Part shown: positions 25,631 through 36,969 of the stretch, piece by piece | Layout: every line of letters begins with the position of its first letter | Numbering within the stretch: the stretch's first letter is position 1 | NCBI GenBank assembly: GCA_963573315.1 | Contig: OY752146.1 | Location: 2,232,001 to 2,296,000, forward strand | DNA: 64,000 bases | Origin: Entomortierella parvispora | Taxonomy: Eukaryota > Mortierellomycota > Mortierellomycetes > Mortierellales > Mortierellaceae | Direction of reading: 5' to 3' | The notes under the pieces: generated by a model | Database searches by the model: none | Seen by the model: the letters and a program-made list of their open reading frames with translations, nothing else | What the model was told of the DNA's origin: nothing | Made by a program: the position numbers and the translations under genes

Positions 25631-27627
25631 TCGCGGAAATAAAGGGGGGATTATTTTTTTGTGGCTGTGGAACGCAGGGCTTGGCGAGCTTGAATTATTC
25701 GAGGAAGTGAAGTGTGAAAGAGGAAGGGAGAGAGAGAATGTAGAAAGGATACTTTGTTGAGAAATTGGCAGTTGGAGAGGAAAGAAAGACGTATCGGGGC
25801 GGCGGTGCCTCTGTGCATGCAATGACATGCAATGAACAAAAACTGAAAACCAAAGAAAGCTGCGGGTGACCGAATGGGATTCGATCATGTGTCAGCAGGG
25901 CAAAGAAAGGACGGAGGGCAAAACCCTCAACCTTTGAAGATGGGGGAGGACCAGGCGGATCTGCATTAAGGTTGCGGCCCAACCGGGCGTCTGTCTACAG
26001 CACCTCCTTCTGCGCTTGCCTTGCTCACTCTCCTTCAGCAGTGTCTTCAACGATGCTTGCTCTTGTGGCCATCATCAAGGTTTGTTGGTTGTTTTCTTTG
26101 GCCCTTGTTTGGCCTTGTACGACCAGGAGACAATGACCAACTCCTGCCCCCTTTCCAACGCACCGTATTTTGCGGGTTGTTGTTGTGGAGACAAAGAAGC
26201 GACCAAAGCGAACAATTCGTGCCTGAATGAACAACATTGCTGCCAGGGCAAAGAATGAAAGGCCGAATGACAGTGCTTGATCACTTTTTCTCTTCATTCT
26301 TTTCGTTTATTCACGATGCGCAGGCACATACTTGCAGGAATCTCTCTATTGGAAGAGTCTCGACCCATAGTCTCTGGTTCCTCTTATTGCCCTCCTCAGC
26401 AATTGCCTCCCTCCTCTCACCCTTTGTTCGACCATTGCCAAGGCACACCTGAGACGCGTCGAGAGATTTCGCGACAAAATGATTTTGCCACCAATTTTAC
26501 ATGTTGTTCTTTTTAAATCATCTCCTTCTTTTGTAAAAGGTGTACACCAACTCTTCCTCTCCACTTTTTTTCACTTTCCACCTGACAAGCAGTACCTTCT
26601 TAGTTCATTCCCACACAGATTTACAGTGACTAAGGAAATAAAGATTTGTTCTCTTTCTTTCTCGGCTGAGAGCCTTTTGTTTTTTTTTGCCTTTTCCCAA
26701 TGTCCAAAGTGTTTAGTCACCGCGTCCGACACAGAGATGGATCAGAAACCAACATCTTGAATATGTGAAAGAGATGTAGCGTGCCTTACCCTGTCCATTG
26801 CATGCCTCCAGCAAGATGTGTTAATGTGGTCTTGACAACATCTCGGTGTTGTTCATCTGACTCTTTCCCCCTTCCTCCATCTCAAGTATTTCTGAGTCCC
26901 GTGCGCGTTCCATGGTCGCACAGGAAGCAGGACTATGCAAAGGTAGTTCACAGACAAACAAAAACCATAAGGCTGACCTTTGCCCTCCAGTTTGGAGCAG
27001 AAAATAAACATCAGCTGCATGACCGAGGGAAAAAAACAAGAGCACCGGCAGCAGCAACCATGGCTGTAGTTTGCTTGACAGCGACAACAAGTTAAGCGTT
27101 AATTGCAAGATGCATGATCGGAAAAGAACGAGACGAGAGCAGAGGTCTTGAACTGTGCCTTGCTCACATCAACAACAACAACAACGGCGGCAGCAGGACA
27201 TGTCACCATTTCGCATCGTAGAATGTCTCGGTGTCCAAATGGTCCAATGAACAATTAGCCACAACTAATTCTTGAAGCAAAGAGACGCGACTGTCGCTGG
27301 GCTGGCTTGTCTGTTGTCGACAAAAACAATTCGCCGAGAAACACTAGCACTTGGAGACAGAATAATGTAACGGCTGAGAAACCCCTCCCCCCCTTTTTGA
27401 TATCCAAGCGTGACTATCTTGTACTGTATCACAAAAGTGCCCCCAGCCAATTCGGAAGTTGCACAGGAAACGCAACCATCCTTACGATCTTCCCGAATGG
27501 TGTCTCTTGACTTACACTCAGAGGCTCGGGCGTGTTGCAAACACGCCACAGAAGTCACTCCTTTTTTTGGAGCGCAAAGGAAAACTCGCTAGCGCGGGAG
27601 GGAAAACCTGACAGAACGTGAGGCTTA

Positions 27628-27728
27628 GAACACATTGGTGTGTGGCTTAGAACACGTTGGCGAGTTCTTCTTCCCGCCAAGACGCGTTCTCTTTGCCGCC
27701 AGGACGTGTTCTCCTTGCCAACGAGTTC
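27628..27728. promoter_or_regulatory. Five-copy cluster of a GAACNCGT..TTGGC-like motif
   Basis: Two forward copies (GAACACATTGG at 27,628-27,638 and GAACACGTTGGC at 27,650-27,661) are followed by three reverse copies (GCCAAGACGCGTTC at 27,676, GCCAGGACGTGTTC at 27,698 and GCCAACGAGTTC at 27,717). Five related sites in 101 bp, with the orientation switching once, look like a binding-site array or cruciform-prone element. The forward pair also shares the flank GGCTTA. The bound factor is unknown; a heat-shock-element reading (GAAnnTTC) fits only in part. Confidence 0.4.
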
Positions 27729-30700
27729 TCGTTCCGGTCACTTCTTTTCGTCTTTACATCCCTTCCACTTTTTTTTCTCCATCTCTTTACATACTGCTAG
27801 CTTTCTCTTTCTCTTTCTCTTTATCTCTTCCTCTTTCTCTTCTGGCAGCCATTTCAAGACCACTTATCCCTCCCAAGTTTTGCACACGACTGAAGGCGGT
27901 ACAATAGTTGGATTGAATGTACGTGTTTTTGGACAAGGCACAGCGATACAAGAGTCGTTTTGTACTGGATCATGTACTCTTGCTCTGCTCACAACGAAAA
28001 AAAGACGGGTCCTTACTGACACGAACGGCGGGAGCAACAGCAGTTTGTCGTTCTATCGATCATTTGCTTTCTTTCGCAATCTGCTCTTTGGGCTCTCGCT
28101 TCCTGCAACGGTCAGCCTGCTGGTAGAGCACGCACGCTGGAGGCCCAATGGTTCCATCTCTTCTCTTTGGAGTCCCGGCTCCTTTCTACAATCATGATTT
28201 TTTGGGCCCTCTCTCACTTTTGTTGCGTGGCGATTTTTTATGGTTTTTTTATATCATGCTGGCTGCTGCTGCTGCTCTCATCTCTCATGCGCTCTCATTA
28301 AGTGAGGGGCGTGTTTGTTCTGACATCTATCTGCCTGTTAATGACGGCTGCTGACATTTTCTATTTTGTTGACATGGACCACATTATTCTTTCATTTCAG
28401 TCTGCTGTAGGAAATAAAACACGAGAGGACGTTCAAAAAAAAAAAAAAAAAAAAAGAGTCAACGGAGCTATTGAAACGAACTCCTCCCACCCCACGCGCG
28501 AAATGAGATTTGACGTTTGAGGAGCTGAAAAAGGGGAGACTGCAGCTGAAGAGATCCTGTCGTTCCATTGGTGGCAGTGCATCTGCCAAGAGCTGCAGGC
28601 GCAGAACGCGAAAAAGAAGACCACATGCAGTACCTGCACACACTCACACACACGCACGCACATGCACACACAGAGAGGGAGAGTGAGAGAGAGAGAGTCA
28701 GAAAAGTCGCCATAGTCTGTGACAAAAATGTGTCTCTGGGAGCAGTGCAGCGAGAGACTTAAAAAAACGCCTCTTCTATCCCCCCATGTTTTGATATGAT
28801 TTGGGACAATGAGCCTTGTTTGGGTGCCACAGAGGTGGACGCGCGCGCGCGCCTGTCTGTGGGAGCTCGCATCCTGCAATCTTGAGCCAAGAGCATTTGA
28901 AATCAGATGGTGAACACAACCCAAATGCGGGTCAAGGTTGTTTCTCGGCAAAATCTCATGGGTAACCCGCGGATTCGGATTCCCTCTCTCCGGCATTTCG
29001 CGCATTCTCAGTCTTTATTCATTGATCGCGACAGTCCTCCTTGTTGATTCTCTCCCTCTCCACTTTTTTTTTTCTTTCTTTTTTTACCCCTCACTCCCCT
29101 TTCCCCTCCCTCTCTCCCCTGTGTATTTGTGCCATACCGCGACTTTGTCTCACCTTCCTTCCACCCGCGCTCTCTCTCTCTCTCTCTCTCTCTTCCCCCT
29201 TTTCTCTCTCTCTGTCTCCTGCGGTAACTCCAACGGTCTTGACTCGCCTTGTCCCTGATCTCGCCAGACATTCCTGATAGACTACCACTCAACAAAGCGC
29301 ACACGCCCTCATTATTTCTATATATCTTTCAGCCCTTTTGGACGATAAAACCGAAACTGCGATTGGCGATACCCTCTCATTCGTAAAAGGAGCCTCTCCC
29401 TTCCAGAAACAAAAAAGGTACCGAAAGCATCGTATTGAGAAACTGTTGGGTTCTTGATATGAACGTTGTTTTTCTTTTGGTTTATGGATTCTTTGATCGC
29501 GGAGCAATTGAGAGGTGAAAAAAAAAACCTGCTGGTGCTGTAATTGATCGAGCCGTGAGAGCCGAGGGGGGGAAGGAATACATACAGTAAGAGATCAGCC
29601 AGAGCCAGCAGCAGCAGAGAGAAGAAGAAGGAGAGCGAGAAGATGGAAGAGGGGGATACGTAGGGAGCAAGGAACCCCTCACCTCCCCGACACGCTTTTC
29701 CATTTGAGGTCCATCTCGCAATCAACTCTAAATGAGCGCGGAATTTTATCTTTCAGGAACAGGGGTACACTCTTTTTTATAATGTTTTCGCGGGGTGAAA
29801 AGGGCTGGGGGTATGAATAGGGATGACTGGAGAGGGGGGTTGCCAAGAGGGAGGGGCAACAGGGGAAGAGATCTTCCTCAGCCGAGGGCAAAGCCGCACT
29901 GTGGAGTAAGTAGATGGAGGCGTCTGCTCCTCTGCAATGCAAGTTGCGATTTTGTTTTTGCCACCGGAGCGACAATGGTAGCACAGACGCGGATGATTGC
30001 AATAATAATCTAAATGGTGCAGGTGGGGATTCGGAAAGAGGAAGAGAGAAAAAGCGACAGAGAGAGAGAGAGAGGGCGAAGGGGAGGGAAGAGAGGACAG
30101 CAGCAGGGTCCTCCTCTGTTCGCCTGCGGTTGGAGCACAGGCAAAGGAAAAAAAAAAAAAAGAGATGGTGTGCCCCCGGGAGGAGAGACCGTCATCTCAG
30201 CGGCAGGATAGAACAACAGCGGCGGCACAAGCAACTGAGTGTGAGAGAGAGAATGTGTGTGTGTGAGTGACCCGGGACCAAATTTGACCCTTGGCCTGAA
30301 CGAGAGCAAACAGAGAGAAAGACGAGGGATCGCCTCAGTGGACATCCACTCGGACCAAAGGATGTCGCTCTTTTTTGTCGTTCTCACCAGGACATGGCGA
30401 ACAGATGGCCACGGACCAATCAAAGAGACGAAATCTTATTTCGGTTCATTTTTGATTTTTTTTTTTTTTTTTTTTTTTTCATTTCAACGTTTTTCATTCT
30501 TTGAGAGAGAGAGGGAAGGGAAGGGAGAGGGAGTGAGAGTGAGAGTGAGAGTGAGAGTGGGAAAAAAAGAAAGAAAAAGACGGGGGAAGACAAGTGTGTG
30601 GTTGGGGTTCAGGTGTGTGAACGAGAGAGAGACAGCGAGAGAGACAGACAGACAGACAGAGAGAATGGGAAAGAGATGGAGAGATGGACAGAGGGAGGAA

Positions 30701-31228
30701 GCAAGACACACGGACAGGGTGTGTCATTGAATGAAATGAAGGGTCCCCCCCCTATCCTGTCCTGTCCTATTCTCGCACTCTCTCTCTCTCTCCACTCTTG
30801 CTTTTTGCTCAATTCTGCTGCTCTGCCTGCATGCAGCAGCGTGCATGCGTCCGAGTGTGGGCAGGCTGCAGCGGAAAGGGATTGACGACGACGAGTTGGG
30901 GTGCTCGTGCGGGTAAAAATAAGCATTCGCTGCGATTCGCTGATCAAAAAAGAGAAGGGAAAGGGTCCCCCCTCGAGCACATGTAGAGACGACGCGGAGA
31001 GGAGGAGGAGGATGGGGGGTGGGGGACGAGGGATAGTGACGGGAGAGACAGAGGATCGCTCGTTGACTGGTGGGTCCTGTTGTTGGAGTCTGTTCAGACT
31101 GGTTGGTTGGTTTGTTCACAAGGCATGGCCTGCGCGCGAGTGGGTGGAGGGGAGTGGAGGGCGGTTGGGTGGGCGAGTGGGAGGAGGACGAGGACGAGGA
31201 TGGATGGATGTGGATGTGGATGTGGTGG

Positions 31229-31322
31229 TGATCCTCCTGTCCTGTCATGTCCTACACCACTGTCCTGTCCTGTCCCATCCTCTGTCCTGTCATTGTCATG
31301 GCTGTATTGTCCTTGTCCTGTC
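31229..31322. repeat. Interspersed TCCTGTC heptamers upstream of SKN7
   Basis: At least six TCCTGTC or GTCCTGTC words occur in ~95 bp, with a related run (CCTGTCCTGTCC) near 30,758-30,770. They are irregularly spaced, unlike a pure microsatellite. They could be slippage products or reiterated binding sites. Confidence 0.55.
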
Positions 31323-32401
31323 GGACAATTGAAAAAAGACAGGGTGCGCACGTTTTCCTGAGCTCGAATGGGTCCACCCACCACAGAGAGAGAGCAGAGC
31401 ACAGTGAGAGCACCCTCGACCCCCCATCCAATTGTCCATCCATCCACCAGATATCTCTCCTACTGCGTCCTGTTTGTATTTGTACTCTTCAGTCTCCATC
31501 CACTCACACTCGACGCAGGTCCTCTTTTGCTTGCTCGTCGGGGAGATTCATCTCTCTTTTTTTTTTTTTTTTTTTTCTCTCTTTCTCCCTCTCTCCTTCT
31601 CTCTCCTCATCCTCTCATCCTCATCCTCATCCTCTCTTCTCTCTTTCTCTCTTTCTCTCCTTGATTCTCTCTCTCTCTCGCCCATCTTCATCATCATCCT
31701 CTCCACTCACTCACTCACTCTCCTCTCTTTGCTCTTTTTCCCGCTCATTCAATTCAATCACAGCTGCACCCCACCCTTCCTCATTGACAACACACAGGTA
31801 CATCTCTCTCTCCCTCCAATGGCTCTACACGCGCACTGTCTCCTTCTTGTTGACTTCATGTTTGCATGCTGCAGAGCGCATGCCCCACAGGGCTGTGGCA
31901 CAGTCAACCCGAACACGCTGCTGCAACAGCCTACTTGCTCCTCTCTGATCAAGCCAATCGCTGATTCTGACCATCCACTCTCTCTCTCTCTCCTTCTTTT
32001 TCTTCATTCCCTTCCGCTCTCTGCCTCCCTCCCTCCTTTAGAGCCCAAAACCGTTATTTCATCCCTGTTTCCCTCGCTTTCTCTCAACAGCAAAGCAACA
32101 GCAGACGTGAACCCACAACTGTAGAAAGATAGCGACACTAGCAGGACAACCAACCACATCCTCTTTCTCTCTCTCTCTCTCTCTCTTCTATCTCGTCCTC
32201 TGGTTCTCTACCCATCCATCCCATACCACATCATCCTCACCCTCCCGCCCACTCCCATAATCTCTCTTGCTCTCTCTTTCCACAGATCCTCCCCTTCTCT
32301 TGTCTCCCACTCTCACCCTCACCCTGACGACCCACGATAAAAAGAGGGCCAAAAAGCGTCCTATAGCCGAGCGTGACGAGGCAAACTCTTCAGACTCTCA
32401 A

Positions 32402-35400
32402 ATGGCTGCCACCACACTGCTTCAACAGCAGGACATCCTCATGTCTTCGGCGTTCCCCTTGGACTCTACAGACCCTTCGCTGGCCGAAGATCTCCCCGAC
32501 GCGGCCGCCACCGGCTCTGGCAGTGGAGTTCCTGACTTTGTCAAAAAACTTTACAGGCAAGTTACCAAGCGGGCAATAAGATTCTGTGCCCTTCTTCTTT
32601 TCGTTAGCGCCATTTTGACGCACTCTTAGCTTGAGAGTGCACGTCAATGCAAAGACTAGCAAGAAAAAAAAGTGAGGCAGGAGCGAGGTTTAATCCGACA
32701 AATAGATCGCGTGGATTCGCTCTCTTTTGTGCCAGGCAATGTCGATTGCCATAGGCGGCGCTTGCGCCTCAGGAACCCAGCAACTCAGGCATTTCAACCT
32801 ATCAGTTCTCTGTCTTCGATCCACTTGGAGGAGGGAGGGGGTTGTTTTTTTGTTTACTTCTCCTATTGTCTTGCAGAACAAGTGGAGAGCCCATCCCTAC
32901 GTTTGTGCCAGAGGGCAGATGTCGTGTTTCGTAGTGTGCATCAAATATCGGTCTGTTGCGGGAGAGGGACGAAAACCTAACCCGGGTTCCTACCCGTATT
33001 TTTTTTGTCGTCGTCGTACAATTTTCAACTCTGTAGGATGCTGGAAGAGAAGGAGCATGATCCAATCGTCTCTTGGGGCAAGACTGGCGAGACCTTTGTG
33101 GTCAAGGAGCCTAACGAGTTTGCAAAAGTCATCCTGCCCAAGCATTTCAAGCACAACAACTTTGCGAGTTTTGTCCGCCAGCTGAACAAGTATGATTTTC
33201 ACAAGATCAAGACAACAGAAGACTCTGCGAGACCCTATGGAGATCAGGTAACAAAACACTGAAAACACACACTCTCTCCCCAACGAGATGGGGGAAAAAA
33301 AAGAACAAGAACAAGAAAAAAAACGTGGGTGCACTGTCAGGTCGTACAGGCGCTAACTCGATCTTGTGTCATGACTAGGCCTGGGAGTTTCAACACCCAA
33401 AGTTCCAGGTGGACAAGAAGGATCTGCTTGAGAACATCAAGGTAATGAACCACAACTCTGTACCTTTGCTAACCTTCGAAACGGAAATAGCCGTTGGCGT
33501 CATCGTGGCCACCATCCCATTCTTAGACAATCACTCCCCTCCGCCATCTCTAAAAATCAGGAATAGCTCTCCTTCCATCCCTCTCCTCCTTTCCGTTCTA
33601 AACTCACTCTGTTTTGCTTTCTCATTCTTTTTATCCATCTATTTCTCTCTGCCATTAGCGCAAAACACCAAGCAACAAGAAGCCTACTGGAGCCTTGTTA
33701 GGGTCCTCACCGGACCATTCGGCGTCCCTATCGGAGGAGTACCAAGTCCAGTTTGACCAGATGGCCAAGACCCAAGCAAAGATGCAAGCAGAGCTGATGA
33801 AGTGCGATGCCAAGATCAAGGCGCAGGACCAATTGATCCAAAGGCTGTTGCAGGAACTTGGATACACCAGCACTGGTAAAAAGGAATTCTTTTTTTTCCT
33901 ATTCTTTTTTTGTGGTCGCGTCATACTTTGATCTTTTTTTTTTTTTTTTTTTTTTTTTGTTGTTCTCTCTTTGCTGACAATTGTTGTCTCGCTCCTTTAT
34001 TTTCAGCCGATGGTTCATTAGTGAAAACCGAGCTCAAGGAGACCAGTGATGGTGCGATGAAAGCTGCTATCAAATCAAAGGCAGCCACGCCTGCTAGTAC
34101 AAGCCCCCAGCAGCGCAAGAATGGAAAGCAGTTGACGCTACCCCAGCAGCAACATATACAATCGTTGCCAACACAGCAACATCAGCCCGAGCATATTCAA
34201 CTGTCGTCCTTCAATTCACCCCCTCAACAACAGCCATCATCAACATCACCTCCAGAGGTCCACCTCTCGCAGCAGATGGGCGGTCCCATGGGACCCCCCG
34301 AGGCCGCCTCGACGATACCTCTCTCCTCGCAGACGTCATCGGCGCCTTCTTCTTCCTCCAGCATGCTTTTCACTCCTCAATCGTCTGCGTCTCCTTATGG
34401 CGAAAATGTCTTTCACCATCCGCTCATGTGTCAAGACCCTAGCCTGGGTATCCCATCTTTGACCCTCAGCCACCTCACCTCCAAGAAGACCACTGACTCT
34501 GTGAGCAAATCAGCTGGCAAGCCGACTCTGAAACAGCGAACATTGGCATTGAAGCAGCAACGTATCCGACAGGAACAACAACAGCAACAACAACAACAAC
34601 AACAACAGCAGCAGCAACAGCAGCAACAGCAACAGCAAATGCAGCACCATCATCAACAAATGCAAATGCAACAGCAACAGCACTTGATGCAGCAGCAACA
34701 TCAACCTTTCACGTCCGAGACAAGTTCTAACGAGTCGGCCATGACGATACAACGGTCTGGGTTGGGAATCCCGAGCTGGGCCATGGCACCCAAGGTCCTG
34801 TTGGTGGAAGACGACGATACTTGTCGGCAACTGAGCTCTCGTTTGCTGCAAATATTTGGATGCCCGTTTGATGTCGCTGAAGACGGTGTGGCCGCTGTAG
34901 GCAAGATGACTCATCAAAAATACGATATTGTGCTGATGGTAAGAATGTCTTTTGTATTATTTTGTTTCCTTTCCTTGTCCACAAGAGACTATTGAAGCCT
35001 CCCCTTGATGACATGACAAGATCACCACCACAATTGCTCACCTCAATCAACAAACTCTTGATGATCTCTTTCTAGGATATTATGATGCCCAAATTGGACG
35101 GTGTTTCCGCCACAACGCAGATCCGACAATTTGACGCGATGACACCCATTATCAGTATGACCTCAAACACAACGTCGAACGACATCATGACGTATTTCGC
35201 CAATGGAATGAACGATATCCTGCCAAAGCCCTTTTCCAAGGCCGGGTTGCTCAACATGTTGGAGAAGCACTGTCAACATTTACGGTATATCAAGTTGGGC
35301 TCGGGTCAAGATGAGGCCCGGTTACAACTGCTTTACCGTCCAAATGGTGCTGGAGGAGGTGGTGGTGGCGGCGGCGGCGCTGGTGGTCTTGTCAACGGTG

Positions 35401-36527
35401 TTACATCGGATAGCGGAGCCATCATTGCGACAGCAGGTGGCCCCCATAATGTGATGCAGCTTTCACTCACGGACTTTCATGACCCTCAAGCAGGACCTTC
35501 GAGCCTGCAACTTGTACATAACGACAATGGAAGCGTGATCGTAAACGGCAACGGCAACAACAACAACAACGGCAACAGCAACGGCAACAACAGCAACAGT
35601 AATGGCGGCGGTAAGAGCGGCAATAGCAGCGGTAGTAGTAATGGTACCGGTGGCAACGGCAACAACGGCAGCGGTAGTCCTGAGGACCCACGGAATAGCG
35701 CCAACGGTTCCATGGGCCTGGGTCTTCAACTCGGAGGAATGTTGATCATGAATGGATTGGATGGACAGCTGTTGAGCGCCGGTGCTTCGGACGGTGGTCA
35801 TTTGTTCCGGTCCAATAAGCACGGCCTTGACTTGGGCGCTGACGAGAATACTCTGCAGCCAGATTTCAATGGCCAGATGCACCAGCAGCAACAACAACAG
35901 CAGCAACAGGCTCAAGCGCTGCAGGAACAACATCACGCCATGATGAACTCACATCATCGTAGCAACTTGTCGTCCACGCTGTCATCCTCTGGTGCCCACA
36001 CCTCGATGCCCATGTCTATGCCCGGATCCTCATCAGTCTCGACAGCCGAGATCCTGTCGCCAATAGGACCCCCTTACTCGTCATCGTCTGCTGGACCCTC
36101 TATGATGTCGTATTCGTTCGCACCTCAGCATCCACAGCAACTCCAGCAGCAGCAGCAACAGCAGCAACAGCAACAGCAGCAACAACACCAACATCAGCAG
36201 CAGCAGCAACAGCAACAGCAGCAGCACCAGGCTTTCCACCCTCCTGCCCATCAACCCTTGTTCCATCATCCAGGCGCAACCATGACCCTGTTGTCGATCA
36301 AGTCTGAAGGCGGACCCATGATGAATGGTGCCGGTCCCCTCAATGGAGGCAACAATGCCAACGGCCTCAACGGCACGACTGGATTCCTCCTCGCTACCAG
36401 CCACACGGGCGACTTTGGCGACGGATTTGGAAACATGGGTCTAGGCTTGACCCTCGAGGGAGCCATGGGCAACGGCGGACCTGGCAACAGGAGGAAACGT
36501 GCAAAGATTGTTGAGGTTCTGGAATAA
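32402..36527 (+). CDS. SKN7: Skn7-type HSF/response-regulator transcription factor
   Basis: Six exons: 32402-32556, 33037-33247, 33379-33441, 33659-33875, 34007-34938 and 35076-36527 (3030 nt, 1009 aa). An HSF-type DNA-binding domain (about residues 40-148: [37 protein letters not shown]) is followed by a coiled coil (about 165-210), a Gln-rich linker and a receiver domain (about 475-595). The receiver has the acidic pocket VEDDD, phospho-acceptor Asp527 in DIMMPKLDG, a Thr/Ser site (SMTSN) and the conserved Lys in ILPKPF. Skn7 is the nuclear response regulator of fungal phosphorelays, handling oxidative and wall stress. The C-terminus adds poly-Asn/Gly and poly-Gln. Intron 1 is GC-AG. An upstream in-frame ATG at 32,267 would add 45 residues, including KKRAKKRP. 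Confidence 0.95.
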
Positions 36528-36969
36528 GTCCCAATTCAAAGTTAGACACCCATCCATACCTTATGACCAAAAAGATGGGACCGAACACACACACAAAAAA
36601 AAAAAGCAAAAGAGTTTTCTGTATTTTTTTCTTTTCTTTTTTCTTTTTCTTTTTCTTTTTTTCTTTTTTTTTTCTTTTTTTTTTTTTTTACCGCGACTTG
36701 TCTTGGGACATACAATAACAAAGAGAACCCCCCCACCCGGAAGAATTCCATCCCACCTTAAAGACCATTGTCATCTTTACTTGTACCAACAGCTCTTGAA
36801 TAAAAATCTTTGTCCCAGTTGCATTTTCATTCTTTTTTCTTGTTTTTACATTTTCTTTTATTTTTTTTATTTGTGCCTCCGTCAGGTTGGTATGTGTGGG
36901 CGAGAGGAGAGGAGAAAGGTCCCAAAATCAGCCGGAGAAATGGTGGTGGTGGTGGTGGGGGATCGACCA
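36528..36969. other. Convergent intergenic region with long T-runs
   Basis: Between the 3' ends of SKN7 and the ankyrin gene. It contains T-rich tracts at 36,628-36,690 and an A-run at 36,594-36,604, consistent with 3' UTR and polyadenylation regions of both genes. No coding sequence seen. Confidence 0.5.

Larger units (their letters stand above)
25631..32401. other. 6.8-kb gene-poor span between INSIG and SKN7
   Basis: No gene could be supported on either strand. Contents: an ordered motif cluster at 27,628-27,728, an A-run at 28,435-28,455, CA/GA tracts at 28,640-28,700, a CT array at 29,170-29,193, a T-run at 30,456-30,479, GAGTGA hexamers at 30,532-30,560, G-rich DNA at 31,140-31,235 and CT-rich DNA from 31,550 to 32,290. 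It is a divergent region, so both flanking promoters must lie in it. Its length and the CT-rich end suggest a long SKN7 5' leader. Confidence 0.45.

Noticed and set aside
26821-27108. 95-aa minus-strand frame starting with a signal-peptide-like Leu-rich segment
   Set aside because: Only the start looks protein-like. No cysteine or domain pattern, no homologue recognised, and it lies in repeat-rich intergenic DNA.
33910-34010. Long T-run with a start codon fused to the SKN7 frame
   Set aside because: The T-run is the polypyrimidine part of intron 4; exon 5 begins at 34,007 by phase and acceptor.
35463-35936. Antisense frame of poly-Leu/Val across SKN7
   Set aside because: A mirror of the poly-Asn/Gly and poly-Gln coding sequence, not an independent gene.
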